A stretch of 64,000 bases of DNA from Forficula auricularia (lineage: Eukaryota > Arthropoda > Insecta > Dermaptera > Forficulidae): the NCBI GenBank assembly GCA_024734495.1, contig JALMQS010000225.1, forward strand, positions 17,498,573 through 17,562,572, in the 5' to 3' direction. Within the stretch, counting starts at the first letter, position 1. Every line of letters begins with the position of its first letter. Position numbers and translations under genes: made by a program. Positions 51,001-54,445 of this stretch are shown piece by piece. The notes beneath the pieces were generated by a model that saw nothing but the letters and a program-made list of their open reading frames with translations, ran no database searches and had not been told where the DNA came from.

Positions 51001-53991
51001 GTTTTATAAGGAATAATTAGTAGAGATTGTGGTGTTGGTGCAAGGTGAAACATCTTTAATAAAGATAAGAGTAAATAAATATTATATTTAATATTGATTT
51101 ACTATGAGTTAAGGATACTAGGTCACTTATTTCACATTAAAATTAAAAAATTAAAAGAAATAAAAAAAAATTTCTTTTTCAATATATATATTGAAAAAGA
51201 AAAAAATATTTCTTTTAATTTTTTAATTTTAATGTGAAATAAGTGACCTAGTATCCTTAACTCATAGTAAATCAATATTAAATATAATATTTATTTACTC
51301 TTATCTTTATTTGGAATAAGTAAATATAAATCAAATAGTGCTTCTTGCATAATCCATAACATCTCGGATCTAGTAGTTGATCATATCTCTTGATTTTTAT
51401 AGTAATTTTAATGCTACTAATATCGACATTTTTCTTTTATATGCATCTTTTGCTTGATGTAAATAAGTATACAAATATAAAATAAATGAGTGTACATATT
51501 TTGTTAATTCGAGAGTATGGTTTCGAATAGATTGATTTCATTTTCAAAAATTAAATAAATTTCATGGTCATATCTAATAGCCATTATGGTTTTTAGTTTA
51601 AATGAATGATTTCATTAAGAGGCTAGAATTTTTTTATATTAAGCAAAAGATAATTCAATATTCCTTTTAAATTAAATAAAGTATCAATTTCTTTTCATTT
51701 TGTAATTTATAAAAAATAAATAAGTTTATTTTTGAGTGTGAATTATATAGGATTTATAACTATATTGAAAATACATAATTTATTAAAGGTTTTCTAAAAT
51801 AAATAAAAGATTATATTCATAAATTTCATATTATTTATTTCGATTGACGAATTTTAAACCTAAACCTTGCACAGATATAAACCTTAGTTATATTTAAAAT
51901 AAAATAAATAACTTTTGTTTTGTTAATCTTTAGGAGTTATAAGCGAGTGATCTAAACACACGGCAGTGTGTCAGCCAAGTTCGGAAAAACGGGCGACGCA
52001 CCAGTCATGTGTATATTTACACGAACCATTTCGTTTTTGAGTTATGGGGGGGGGGGGTCGAAAGTAGCTTGATACTTTCGACCCCCCATAACTCAAAAAG
52101 TATTAGACCTACAGACTTTAAATTTTGCATGTCTAATAAACTGGAACAGATACATACACTGCAACACCTAGAATCCCAAATTTCTTGAATAAACCTATTA
52201 TAGTTCTTGAGTTATTAAACTCTGAAAAGTGCCATTTTTAAAACTGACTCATTGACTGACATATCAAAAACCTAGAGTACTTCCGCTGAAATTTGGCATA
52301 CTGGTAGAGTTTGGGCTACAATTAAAGTGAAAAATTGAAAAAGTGAAACTTCCCCCTTTTCAGGACCTAAAATGAAGGGGTGAAATTTATTATAGGCTTA
52401 ATTAGCATATAGTGAAAATAAAATCAAGCTAGAATGCTGAAATTTGGCATACTGGTAAAGCTTGGCACATTAATAAAGGAGGATATTGAAAAACCGAAAC
52501 TTTCCCTTCTTTGGGGCCCGAAATGAATGGGTGAAATTTATGAAAAACAGACCGGTTTTTAACAGATATTTTATTAGAAATATTTAATAATTATTAATAT
52601 AAATAATAATAATAGGGATAAAACGGAGAAGAAAGTGAAAAGTATTTTATTCTATTTTATAAGAAGTGATTTCTGTTCTGTTTTGTATTGATAAGGTTGT
52701 TATTATAAAGAGAAAAATTGTGTTTTTTGTGAATGTGCCAAATATCTTTTGAAAATTGTATTCTGATGGCCTTCAATGGTAACGAAGGTAATAAGAAAAT
52801 TTAGACGAATGTGTGACATGACTATTTGAAGCCCTGAAGAAGTCGGCAAAGTCGACGAAAACGTTGGTGGATAAATAAAAAAGTCACACAAAAAAAACTT
52901 GTCCTTATTTTCCCAATATAAACTTTCAAATTATAAATTAAATAATGGACGGAAATGATAATAATTAATATAAATGTTTAAATTTAATTATTTAGATAAA
53001 TTAAAGGATAAAACATTTCAAAAATGAATGATATCTGACCAAAAACTTAAATGTGAAAAAGAGGCCAAGCTCGGTATAAACGGCCTCACCAACAAAAGGG
53101 TTGAGATCTAAATGGGTACCAAGTTCCATAGCAGTTGCTTAAATCATGATATAGGATGAACAACATTCTTCAATTGATTTAAAAGGAAATTTGTTACGTT
53201 CTTTGATATTGAATTTATAACTTGGCAACTTTTATATGCAACTAAATTGTTTGTAGTATTAAAAAGAACAAATAGCAAAGCTAAATTTTAAGCTTGTATT
53301 AAATATCATCAGGTTAAACGTAATTTATTGACTATTATAACTTGGCAAGTTATAAATTCAATATCAAAGAACGTAACTAATTTTATTTTAAATCAATTGA
53401 AGAACGTTGTACATTCCTATAGCTATGATTTAAGCAACTGCTATGGAACTTGGTGCCCGTTTAGATCTTAACCCTTTTGTCGGCGAAGCCGTTTGTACCG
53501 AACTTGGCCCCTTTTTCTCAATCATTTATGTTTTTGGTCAGATAGTTTTATTCATTAAGATTTACTATTTTTGAGGAATCGAAACTGATACAAAAATCAA
53601 TTGCTGAAAATGGTCTTATTGGCTTTAGAGGACCAGAAACCATGATTTTTGAAGCCAATACATTAGTGTAAACAATAGGATCCTATACTTTTTCGGGCCA
53701 CCGCCAACTTTGCAAGAAATACATTTTGAAAAAGGAAAAATTAAAACAAAATAATAATAATAATGAAACAATAATCAATTTCAAAATAAAATAAGCATAT
53801 AATTTTATAAAATAAAACAATTTTTAGGTTAGTTTTTTAATATAGTAGATTTGAGATATATTTTCTATATTAATTTATTTATAAATAAAAAAAAGAAAAT
53901 TCTCACGTTTTGCAGCAGTTTGTGTTCCTAAACCAAATCCAGGGGTTGATGTAGGATTATTAAAATTTACAGAACCGAAATTAAATGACAT
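16241..53991 (-). CDS. Nup54: Nucleoporin Nup54, nine coding exons (gene span)
   Basis: Central-channel nucleoporin of the Nup62-Nup58-Nup54 complex. Coding exons (minus strand, in order): 53907-53991, 33551-33904, 29649-29804, 26593-26775, 25242-25392, 23197-23443, 22024-22332, 19134-19364, 16241-16354. All introns are GT-AG and all phases match, giving 1830 nt, 609 residues plus stop, about the length of fly Nup54. Residues 1-198 are FG/GFG repeats for binding transport receptors, then a polyQ run (from about 204), the conserved Nup54 core (NEAVFNSMFNCNIYGDERD, WNMIQALWGVGKG, CRFKSIGYSCF), and from about 393 a mostly helical region with coiled coil for assembly with Nup62 and Nup58. Intron 1 is 20 kb and contains a whole opposite-strand LRR gene; other introns are packed with transposons. 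The start is the ATG of MSFNFGS, a usual FG-Nup N terminus; a 5' UTR exon further upstream is possible. Confidence 0.95.
16355..17039. other. Nup54 intron 8, distal part
   Basis: AT-rich intron sequence without a recognisable element. Confidence 0.4.
17066..17665 (+). pseudogene. Internally deleted mariner, irritans-like
   Basis: Start region reads MDQKQFRVLILHCFLMGKN, the N terminus of irritans-type mariner transposases, then jumps by deletion to a part resembling YLEKGNT and a C-terminal third broken by stops and frameshifts (a piece coding for LLPHPPYSPDLAPSDY-like sequence is seen in shifted frames near 17375-17420). Bounded by TTAGGCCCGGGATTTTTCAG at 17071 and TTAGGCCCGGGACTTTTCAG at 17643, which lie in the same, not inverted, orientation. 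Located in Nup54 intron 8. The plus-strand frame at 17631-17897 begins in this end and is not a gene. Confidence 0.8.
18180..18848 (-). mobile_element. Non-autonomous mariner derivative with long TIRs
   Basis: TA at 18178-18179 and 18849-18850 flanks TIRs of about 50 bp (CGA(A/G)GA(T/G)AAGTCAAAAATTAC then CTTTATTAAACTAAGATAGG). On the minus strand the interior encodes a mariner-type helix-turn-helix piece (GRPSTSTTGDNIQQAQEMI, DKVASSLNISHGSAYHIM) joined by an internal deletion to the transposase C terminus, which reads on in another frame (KWLHDQSKTFYQEGIRKLV, then DYIEK, stop). The catalytic domain is missing, so it depends on a full-length relative. Confidence 0.9.
19134..19364 (-). CDS. 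Nup54: Nup54 coding exon 8
   Basis: Residues about 496-572: VVVKQEISRQVGLALQPGEE, LEVLQAQLASPNQFKSRLSE and FVPKDVERYAMDPSVQEELK. Charged helical region typical of the C-terminal domain. Donor CAG|GTAAAT at 19133. Confidence 0.95.
19365..21000. other. Nup54 intron 7, proximal part
   Basis: Mostly AT-rich. Contains a repeat segment at about 19474-19580 (ACATTTATTCAAGATATAT, GGGAATTCACCACC) also seen at 21495-21612, a tRNA-like B-box relic near 20145 (AGTTCGATTGCC), and the palindrome at 20482-20520. Confidence 0.45.
20482..20520. repeat. Perfect 18-bp-arm palindrome
   Basis: TTAGTAATATTCCCCAGC, a 3-base AAC loop, then the exact complement. No copies were seen elsewhere in the window. Confidence 0.9.
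21040..21072 (+). ncRNA. Hammerhead-like motif, isolated copy
   Basis: CTGAAGA, extra A, stem GGAG ... CTCC around a loop, then GAAACGTC and GGATTG. It is preceded by GAAACC, whose CC pairs with the following GG. Same layout as family B, but no foldback partner is evident. Self-cleavage is an inference. Confidence 0.4.
21338..21450 (+). mobile_element. Family D short foldback
   Basis: Tail GCGGTGTGGGTTTATAGTGA then AACATT, followed by a hairpin AATAGATTGGAGTTGATGGT / ACCACCAACTTCAACCTATT. It is a sister of the element at 8564-8679. Target duplications are not clear here. Confidence 0.75.
21625..21914 (+). mobile_element. Family A-like foldback with 13-bp TSD and two hammerhead-like motifs
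   Basis: Exact 13-bp direct repeats AGGAGAATAATAT at 21612-21624 and 21915-21927. Arms pair from GTGTGTCTTCTGCTGGAATT to the matching AGACACACTC end. The right end alone carries the tail TACCCTCGGCACAAAAATT, shared with family A. Motifs: minus 21684-21718 (CTGATGA, A, GAGG ... CCTC, GAAACTATAGTC) and plus 21777-21809 (same, slightly decayed). Lies in Nup54 intron 7. Confidence 0.9.
22024..22332 (-). CDS. Nup54: Nup54 coding exon 7
   Basis: Residues about 393-495: ISPDSEQFKEYLENPPAGID, then LWKQAQLDNPNPEKYIPVP and GFEEIRWRMRCQEQETQ, leading into a helical segment with regular hydrophobic spacing (start of the coiled coil). Phase 0 on both sides. Confidence 0.95.
22522..22710 (+). mobile_element. 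tRNA-derived SINE with 13-bp TSD
   Basis: Target duplication ATAATAATTTAGT at 22509-22521 and 22711-22723. tRNA-like head with A box (TAGGCTAGGCGGTAGCGTG) and B box (GGTTCGAATCC), body containing TGACCCCCGGGGG and GGCTAGAAAGGCCG, and a poly(A) tail. The same family is at 55188-55352. Lies in Nup54 intron 6. Confidence 0.92.
22795..23064 (+). pseudogene. LINE reverse transcriptase fragment (jockey-like region)
   Basis: Plus-strand frame from about 22816 codes DDIPAILIKKCAPELAPILS, NSGTFPEAWKLARIQPIKKK and GDSSNIKNYRPIAITSVLSK, the well-known N-terminal reverse-transcriptase blocks of non-LTR elements, and stops shortly after HLRVK. Both the catalytic motif and the rest of the element are absent. 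Lies in Nup54 intron 6. Confidence 0.9.
23197..23443 (-). CDS. Nup54: Nup54 coding exon 6
   Basis: Residues about 310-392: SGQANIQYVLNQILG, ESIKPISDSRSQIIITVTER and LEQFLLQPMQKQQLANIS, the alpha/beta part of the Nup54 core. Donor CAG|GTAAAT, phase 0. Confidence 0.94.
23737..23962. mobile_element. TIR MITE, hAT-like ends
   Basis: GCGGATCCAGACCTCTGG at the left and CCCCCCTGGATCCGCGC at the right are inverted, with an internal G-run on one side and a C-run on the other. The GGATCCAGG plus G-run terminus is common among hAT MITEs. I could not read a clear 8-bp duplication. Lies in Nup54 intron 5. Confidence 0.5.
24176..24598. mobile_element. PIF/Harbinger-like MITE
   Basis: TAA at 24173-24175 and 24599-24601 flanks inverted ends GGCTAGACACACACGGTCGA and TCGACCGTGTGTGCCTAGCC, continuing into TTTTCAGTC. 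A 3-bp TAA/TTA target with GGC-type ends suits PIF/Harbinger. Internal sequence is non-coding. In Nup54 intron 5. Confidence 0.75.
25242..25392 (-). CDS. Nup54: Nup54 coding exon 5
   Basis: Residues about 260-309: YYAQNMPPVEYTQQNP, CRFKSIGYSCFPTSDNKDG and SINFNKKESELR. Enters in phase 1 and leaves in phase 2 (AG|GTAATA), matching the single A that starts exon 6. Confidence 0.93.
25968..26098. mobile_element. Short hairpin MITE
   Basis: GGGCCGGTTGTAGTAAATGC pairs with GCATTTACTTTGCGACATAC and AACCGGCCC; TTTTTAAAAGTAACA also pairs across the centre. A related copy is at 4553-4777. In Nup54 intron 4. Confidence 0.7.
26593..26775 (-). CDS. Nup54: Nup54 coding exon 4 (polyQ and conserved core start)
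   Basis: Residues about 199-259: GLGTGMQL, a polyglutamine run with one interrupting M, then NEAVFNSMFNCNIYGDERD and WNMIQALWGVGKG, which match the conserved core of the family. Donor G|GTATAG at 26592. The frame continues into the intron to 26495 but that part is not coding. Confidence 0.95.
27054..27203. repeat. Foldback, about 150 bp
   Basis: CTAATATTATACTATATTCA and CACCTCCCAATTA in the left arm are mirrored by TAATTGGGAGGTG and TGAATAATTTAATATAATTAG in the right arm. In Nup54 intron 3. Confidence 0.7.
27270..27700. mobile_element. Family G imperfect foldback with hammerhead-like motifs
   Basis: The right part has CCTGATGATGTTAACCACAA, GATGACGAAACC and TCCGCAAAATAAA (27636-27680). The left part shows its complement, TTTTATTTTGCGGACGTTTC and GTTATCTCC, at about 27440-27475. 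Stem II is weaker than in families A and B. In Nup54 intron 3. Confidence 0.45.
27884..28429. repeat. Long near-perfect hairpin, about 545 bp
   Basis: Arms of about 265 bp with few mismatches: AATTTTCTCATTAATG at the left pairs with CATTAATGAGAAAATT at the right, and TCAAATTCATTTGGTGATCC-type segments pair close to the centre near 28160. No open frame and no hammerhead-like core. It is probably a foldback MITE; a transcript would form a long double-stranded RNA. In Nup54 intron 3. Confidence 0.9.
28430..29094. other. Nup54 intron 3, AT-rich remainder
   Basis: No gene. On the minus strand about 28578-28619, CCTGAATAGGGC ... GCCGAAAGC is a possible decayed relative of the hammerhead-like motif. 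Confidence 0.35.
29095..29500 (+). repeat. Dispersed repeat R38, decayed copy
   Basis: Shares TATGGTGAAATATTGTAATC, ATTTCAAAAACAGCTAAAAC, ATGGCATTTCGGTCTAC, GCTGATTAGATTTTGG and a G-rich segment with the copy at 37865. In Nup54 intron 3. Confidence 0.6.
29649..29804 (-). CDS. Nup54: Nup54 coding exon 3 (FG repeats)
   Basis: Residues about 147-198, GFAGFGGFGKPAATT onward, continuing the FG domain. Phase 1 in and out. Acceptor TTTTTTAG, donor G|GTATAT. The proline-rich plus-strand frame over the same bases is its antisense shadow. Confidence 0.93.
30160..30370 (+). mobile_element. Family D foldback with 17-bp TSD
   Basis: Direct repeats AATGTTAAAAGAGAATA (30143-30159) and AATGTTAAAAGAAAATA (30371-30387), one mismatch. 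Left tail TTTGGTGTTGGTACTTGGTG then AAACATT. Inverted ends TTGGATAAAAAATACT. A minus-strand hammerhead-like motif at about 30230-30263 reads CTGAAGA, T, GGGT ... ACCC, GAAATATAT. In Nup54 intron 2. Confidence 0.85.
31198..31428 (-). mobile_element. Family E insertion in the Tc1 left terminus, 13-bp TSD
   Basis: CACGGTAAATTTA occurs at 31185-31197 and 31429-31441. Removing one copy and the 231 bp between restores the sequence found in the right Tc1 terminus (GCTAATT ... TAAATTTAATTTA). The insert has ATGTATACATTGTATTT and GCTTCGATTCCGGAGAT, as at 8160. Minus-strand motif at 31255-31290: CGATGGT, GGAG ... CTCC, GGAATC, a mutated version of the shared core. Confidence 0.88.
31659..32742 (+). CDS. 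Tc1-like transposase, two exons
   Basis: Exon 1 31659-32009, exon 2 32068-32742; intron of 58 bp with GT at 32010, a TACTAAT branch-point-like site near 32052 and TTTTTTAG acceptor. Spliced product 341 residues, normal for the family. Residues 1-117 hold the paired-like helix-turn-helix DNA-binding domain (KGKSNAEIGDLVNLSKFTV). The catalytic triad is visible as D154 (HWSDESRF), D245 (QQDGAACHTS) and E280 (SPDLSPIETLWH), with 34 residues between the last two (DD34E). There are no internal stops. It cuts and pastes its own element at TA sites. I chose the ATG of MTRGKV; the frame extends a little upstream only through non-ATG codons. Confidence 0.93.
32965..33347. mobile_element. Family B foldback, full length, two hammerhead-like motifs
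   Basis: Inserted in the family A element; flanked by ATTATTTATTT at 32954-32964 and 33348-33358 (AT-rich, so the repeat alone is weak evidence). Inverted ends AAGTGGATATTGATGAGGCA / TGCCTCATCAATATCCACTT. The right end alone has the tail CAGTCCGTCTCC ... TTACTCCAATCT. Motifs at 33036-33067 (minus) and 33202-33232 (plus). The plus copy has CTGAAGA, A, GGAGG-AATAG-CCTCC, GAAACGTC, with AAAACC before and GGTTTT after forming a 6-bp helix. Confidence 0.88.
33202..33232 (+). ncRNA. Hammerhead-ribozyme-like motif (family B)
   Basis: Core CTGAAGA (33202-33208), one unpaired A, helix II GGAGG/CCTCC (33210-33214 with 33220-33224), GAA (33225-33227), AC-GT as a minimal helix III (33228-33231), C33232 at the cleavage position. 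Helix I is AAAACC (33196-33201) with GGTTTT (33233-33238). Differences from the classical ribozyme: the extra A before helix II, A at variable position 7, and no loop on helix III, which would need pairing between two copies. Confidence 0.5.
33551..33904 (-). CDS. Nup54: Nup54 coding exon 2 (FG repeats)
   Basis: Residues about 29-146: dense FG/GFG repeats with A, T, P and G spacers, a typical unstructured FG domain. Acceptor TTTCTAG precedes 33904; donor G|GTAACT follows at 33550. The open frame runs on past the donor into a family A transposon (to 33414), so frame length alone overestimates the exon. It is noticeably more GC-rich than its surroundings. Confidence 0.93.
33997..34552. mobile_element. 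hAT-type MITE, decayed
   Basis: Starts CAGGGGTGGCCAAAA and ends TTTTGGCCATTTCTG, with sub-terminal GGGGGCCACG and GCGGGCGACTTC / GACCGCGGTCTACG typical of hAT ends. Flanks CTAAATAT (33989-33996) and CTATATAT (34553-34560) match at 7 of 8 positions. Non-coding. In Nup54 intron 1. Confidence 0.75.
34553..35686. other. Nup54 intron 1, first segment
   Basis: No gene. Part of an R38-like repeat at about 35100-35275 and a truncated family A end at 35282-35345 (GTTGTCCTCTGCTTGATG). Confidence 0.4.
35687..35750 (-). CDS. Possible alternative first exon of Nup54
   Basis: ATG at 35748-35750 opens MKKNTKKGTIQTKKVGFTAE and P, then a strong donor A|GTAAGT at 35686. The exon ends in phase 1, the same as Nup54 exon 1, so joining to exon 2 at 33904 would keep frame and replace the first FG residues by a short basic leader. 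It lies 1.8 kb upstream of exon 2 on the same strand. It could equally be a chance frame or the first exon of another gene whose other exons I do not see. Confidence 0.3.
35751..37864. other. Nup54 intron 1, second segment
   Basis: AT-rich; an (AT)n microsatellite at about 35986-36016; a decayed copy of dispersed repeat F at about 37140-37330. The 123-codon plus frame at 37213-37584 runs through that repeat and has no homology I recognise. Confidence 0.45.
37865..38830 (+). repeat. Dispersed repeat R38, longest copy, interrupted
   Basis: Begins near ATGGTCAAGTATTGTAATCG and ends near AACACGTCAATTTATTT. An inverted copy at 46145-46825 shares nearly all landmarks. The copy is interrupted at 38325-38519 by a family C/D foldback. 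Frames within it (37907-38119, 38518-38802) are not genes. No TIR or reverse transcriptase identified. Confidence 0.8.
38325..38519 (+). mobile_element. Family C/D foldback with 12-bp TSD
   Basis: AAATTTTGTATA at 38313-38324 and 38520-38531. The empty site is seen in the related repeat at 46275, where AAATTTTGTATACATAATC is continuous. Left tail AGTTCGGTGTTGGTTCTAGG then TGAAACATT. Inverted arms ATAAAACTTGAGTAAGATAC and CTACCTCGTATCTTACTCAA. Motif 38417-38446: CTGATGA, T, GGG ... CCC, GAAATATATC. Confidence 0.92.
38832..41219. other. Nup54 intron 1, third segment
   Basis: AT-rich with no supported gene. Truncated family A ends at about 38980-39005 and 39300-39325. Frames in this part are short and compositional. 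Confidence 0.4.
41220..42256 (+). repeat. Degenerate satellite-like array with higher-order repeat
   Basis: Units of roughly 100 bp share CCTCACATTT, TTTGGTTTCATCATT, TTTATAGAGGCAA and GAGAATTCAAAT. A second level repeats about every 585 bp: GATAGTGGAAGTTATAACC, CAACAGCT, GATGCTGGCCATT and AATATTTATTAACATCGA occur at about 41530-41690 and again at about 42110-42256. The frames at 41212-41433 and 41245-41496 are read-throughs of this array. Confidence 0.8.
42257..43793. other. Nup54 intron 1 segment upstream of the nested gene
   Basis: Contains a 78-codon minus frame at 42368-42604 (KLLNNVTIELTNGTTIRLNN) without recognised homology, a run of 13 C at 42965, and AT-rich sequence. The promoter of the plus-strand LRR gene should lie near 43.5-44.0 kb, but no core element stands out. 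Confidence 0.35.
43794..43993 (+). mobile_element. Family D foldback with 12-bp TSD, just upstream of the LRR gene
   Basis: TAGATATGTAAT at 43782-43793 and 43994-44005. Tail GGTATAGGTTTTAGGTGAAA then CATAATATT. Inverted arms TAACGTAAAGGGTGTGTAGT / AACTAAACACCCTTTACTTT. Minus-strand motif at 43908-43939: CTGATGA, T, a weak stem, GAAATATAT. The right TSD ends 27 bp before the LRR start codon. Confidence 0.9.
44033..44248 (+). CDS. LRR gene exon 1
   Basis: Residues 1-72: signal peptide, N-cap cysteines and PSNTTDII. Donor ATA|GTGAGT. The sequence TTGTTGATAG just before the ATG could be a splice acceptor of a 5' UTR exon. Confidence 0.85.
44033..50403 (+). CDS. LRR type I transmembrane protein, five exons (gene span)
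   Basis: Exons 44033-44248, 44343-44527, 45487-45697, 47632-47881, 49598-50403; all GT-AG and phase-consistent; 1668 nt, 555 residues plus stop. Residues 1-25 form a signal peptide (CSIWVLLILNLSTRFLNVIA), followed by Cys33 and Cys54 (N-cap), leucine-rich repeats to about 385 (LEILQLTKNPLKIL, LTKLNLEGNQLKSLP, LKKLDLSGNPLNEIP, LEILHLENV), a C-terminal cap CDCDMKW with Cys391, 393, 416 and 436, an acidic His-rich stalk, one membrane helix (about 492-515, IIIIVIVILLIVVFIIAII) and a 40-residue basic/acidic tail. This is the layout of insect cell-surface adhesion or signalling LRR proteins; no Ig or TIR domain is seen and I cannot name the orthologue. It lies inside Nup54 intron 1 on the opposite strand. 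An in-frame ATG at 44018 would add five residues before the signal peptide. Confidence 0.9.
44343..44527 (+). CDS. LRR gene exon 2
   Basis: Residues 73-133: IVKASLGEVENLGFLP, then LRRs ALHFIECNITSIEPGVF and LEILQLTKNPLKILEQSTF. Leaves in phase 2 (AG|GTAAAG). Confidence 0.9.
44566..44789 (-). mobile_element. tRNA-derived SINE with 12-bp TSD
   Basis: GATATCGATCTT at 44554-44565 and 44790-44801. On the minus strand: A box (GGCTCAGTTGGCTAACGC), B box (GGTTCGATCC), body with GGCTGAAAACTCGGCTCCC and a poly(A) tail. Lies in LRR intron 2. A family distinct from the SINE at 22522. Confidence 0.93.
44802..45486 (+). other. LRR gene intron 2, remainder
   Basis: Intronic; the frame at 44964-45170 has no support. 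Confidence 0.5.
45487..45697 (+). CDS. LRR gene exon 3
   Basis: Residues 134-204: MRELYLNFNQLESIDDALN, LTKLNLEGNQLKSLPKKLP and LKDLSLKDNQITTLGNEL, three clear LRRs. Acceptor TTATTTAG, donor TTG|GTAAGA. Confidence 0.93.
46145..46825 (-). repeat. Dispersed repeat R38, inverted copy
   Basis: Mirror of 37865-38830 without the foldback insertion, ending at GTATGGCAAAGT. Includes CAAATTTAGTTGAGTTTGG-type and polyC/G segments. In LRR intron 3. Confidence 0.8.
46931..47000. repeat. Short hairpin
   Basis: TTAGGCGAAGATACAAAGCT region pairs with AGTTTATCTTCGCCTAATTT; CCCGAAG is mirrored by TTCGGGG. Confidence 0.6.
47186..47602 (+). mobile_element. Family A foldback, best full copy, 12-bp TSD
   Basis: ATTCAATGTTTT at 47174-47185 and 47603-47614 (a few bases of overlap with the tail are ambiguous). 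Arms pair from CACAAAGAGAAACAAAGAGG to its complement; the right end has the tail CAACAACTCTGCTACTCTCG ... ACTTTTC. Both arms hold the motif: minus 47288-47322 and plus 47424-47458. In LRR intron 3, close to exon 4. Confidence 0.93.
47424..47458 (+). ncRNA. Hammerhead-ribozyme-like motif (family A)
   Basis: CTGATGA (47424-47430), one extra T, helix II GAAGAC/GTCTTC (47432-47437 with 47441-47446) around CAA, GAA (47447-47449), helix III AC/GT around TATA (47450-47457), C at 47458 as the expected cleavage base, followed by TC that pairs with the GA just before the core. The layout matches short-helix-III type I hammerheads of Penelope-like elements, apart from the extra T and a short helix I. 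Confidence 0.55.
47632..47881 (+). CDS. LRR gene exon 4
   Basis: Residues 205-287: LQLKKLDLSGNPLNEIPDKK and later LRR-like segments ending in FKILNIG. The family A element 47186-47602 ends only 30 bp before the acceptor TTTTTTAG. Confidence 0.92.
47882..48739 (+). other. LRR gene intron 4, first part
   Basis: No element or exon recognised. Confidence 0.4.
48740..49506 (+). mobile_element. Family B foldback, split by a LINE fragment
   Basis: Flanks AATTATATGATCT at 48727-48739 and 49507-49519 (first bases overlap the element end). Left tail GATTGGAGTAATTTTTGGAG, then GTGGATATTGATGAGGCAG; right end CCTCATCAATACCCACTT. The motif at 49411-49439 has lost three bases (CTGAAGGAGGG ... CTCCGAAACGTC). 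In LRR intron 4. Confidence 0.85.
48811..49275 (+). pseudogene. LINE 3' fragment (reverse transcriptase C terminus)
   Basis: Frame from 48818 codes VWSIAMYGCETWTIGKEE, RLEAFEMWCYRRMMNINWMD and GQMMGHTLRHGGLLRDILEG, the conserved C-terminal region of many non-LTR retrotransposons. It ends in (GAT)n at 49253-49274, a simple-repeat tail, and lies inside the family B element. Confidence 0.88.
49598..50403 (+). CDS. LRR gene exon 5 (terminal)
   Basis: Residues 288-555: last LRRs, LRR C-cap, stalk, transmembrane helix and cytoplasmic tail ending DYQTTKD. The acceptor TGTTTTAG|CT is inside a longer open frame that starts at 49513 in the preceding intron. Confidence 0.93.
50404..50849 (+). other. 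LRR gene 3' UTR and flank
   Basis: AT-rich; a candidate polyadenylation signal AATAAA at 50513-50518, about 110 bp after the stop codon. No further gene. Confidence 0.45.
50850..50905 (+). mobile_element. Remnant of a hAT terminus
   Basis: TCGCGGGCCGGATTAAAA and GTAGTTTGCCAACCC are characteristic sub-terminal and terminal sequences of hAT elements. The other end was not found. Confidence 0.6.
51017..51312 (+). mobile_element. Family D foldback, about 300 bp
   Basis: Tail TGTGGTGTTGGTGCAAGGTG then AAACATC. The hairpin is almost perfect: AAGATAAGAGTAAATAAATA / TATTTATTTACTCTTATCTT and GATACTAGGTCACTTATTTC / GAAATAAGTGACCTAGTATC, centred near 51185. Possible short TSD GGAATAA on each side. In Nup54 intron 1. 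Confidence 0.82.
51313..51945. other. AT-rich intron sequence
   Basis: Only a truncated family A end (GCATCTTTTGCTTGATG near 51441) was seen. Confidence 0.4.
51946..52560 (+). repeat. Repeat unit with internal duplication and G/C-run palindrome
   Basis: GGGGGGGTCGAAAGTA and TACTTTCGACCCCCC form a hairpin near 52046-52086 with GAGTTATG/CATAACTC outside. A 150-bp segment starting GCTGAAATTTGGCATACTGG is tandemly duplicated at 52285 and 52436. Confidence 0.7.
52561..52915 (+). mobile_element. Repeat with hammerhead-like motif
   Basis: Motif 52834-52865: CTGAAGA, A, GTCG ... CGAC, GAAAACGTT, with CC before and GG after. The sequence GTGTGACATGAC upstream and AAAGTCACAC downstream are partly complementary. 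A separate family from A and B. The minus frame at 52703-52891 is not a gene. Confidence 0.5.
53034..53542. repeat. Foldback element of about 510 bp
   Basis: TCTGACCAAAAAC at the left and GTTTTTGGTCAGA at the right in inverse register, with arms sharing CTATAGCAGTT-like segments, TTGAATTTATAACTTGGCAA / TTGGCAAGTTATAAATTCAA and AAGAACGTAAC/GTTACGTTCTT. Ends 365 bp upstream of Nup54 exon 1 on the intron side. Confidence 0.85.
53907..53991 (-). CDS. Nup54: Nup54 coding exon 1
   Basis: Residues 1-28, MSFNFGSVNFNNPTSTPG onward, with first FG motifs. The donor GTGAGA follows at 53906. The exon ends in phase 1, and the trailing C joins CT of exon 2 to make a proline codon. Confidence 0.88.
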
Positions 53992-54360
53992 TTTGATTGA
54001 TTTTTTTGTTTTTATTTTAAAATTTAATACAATTTATCAATAAAATATCTGAAAATTTACAAATATTAATTATTATATATTTAAAATGAATATATATATG
54101 TAAATAAATATTAATATATTTACCATTTATTAAATGTGATTTAAAAAACACATGTAGTGAAATAATAATAAAAATTTATTTACATCTGATTCTAAAGACA
54201 AGAAATGACATGTTCCCGCTAGATTGGTTATGTAGTCTACCAAAAGAGGGCAGCAGCTGTGAAAACCGGGAAATTAAAAGAAAATTAGAGTGCATCCCAC
54301 GATTTTCACTTAGAACTTTCCTTCTTTTAAATGGTCCTAACAATTTTCTCTTTGGCTGTT

Positions 54361-54405
54361 GGGTTAGGCTAGGGGTTAGCGTGCCAGCCTGCAAACAAGG
54401 TGGGT
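54361..54405 (+). repeat. SINE head fragment
   Basis: TAGGCTAGGGGTTAGCGTGC and CAGCCTGCAAACAAGGTGGG match the tRNA-like head of the SINE at 55188. Confidence 0.6.
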
Positions 54406-54445
54406 TTTTTTCCTAGAGCCATTTCCTTGTAAAACAAAAAAAATG

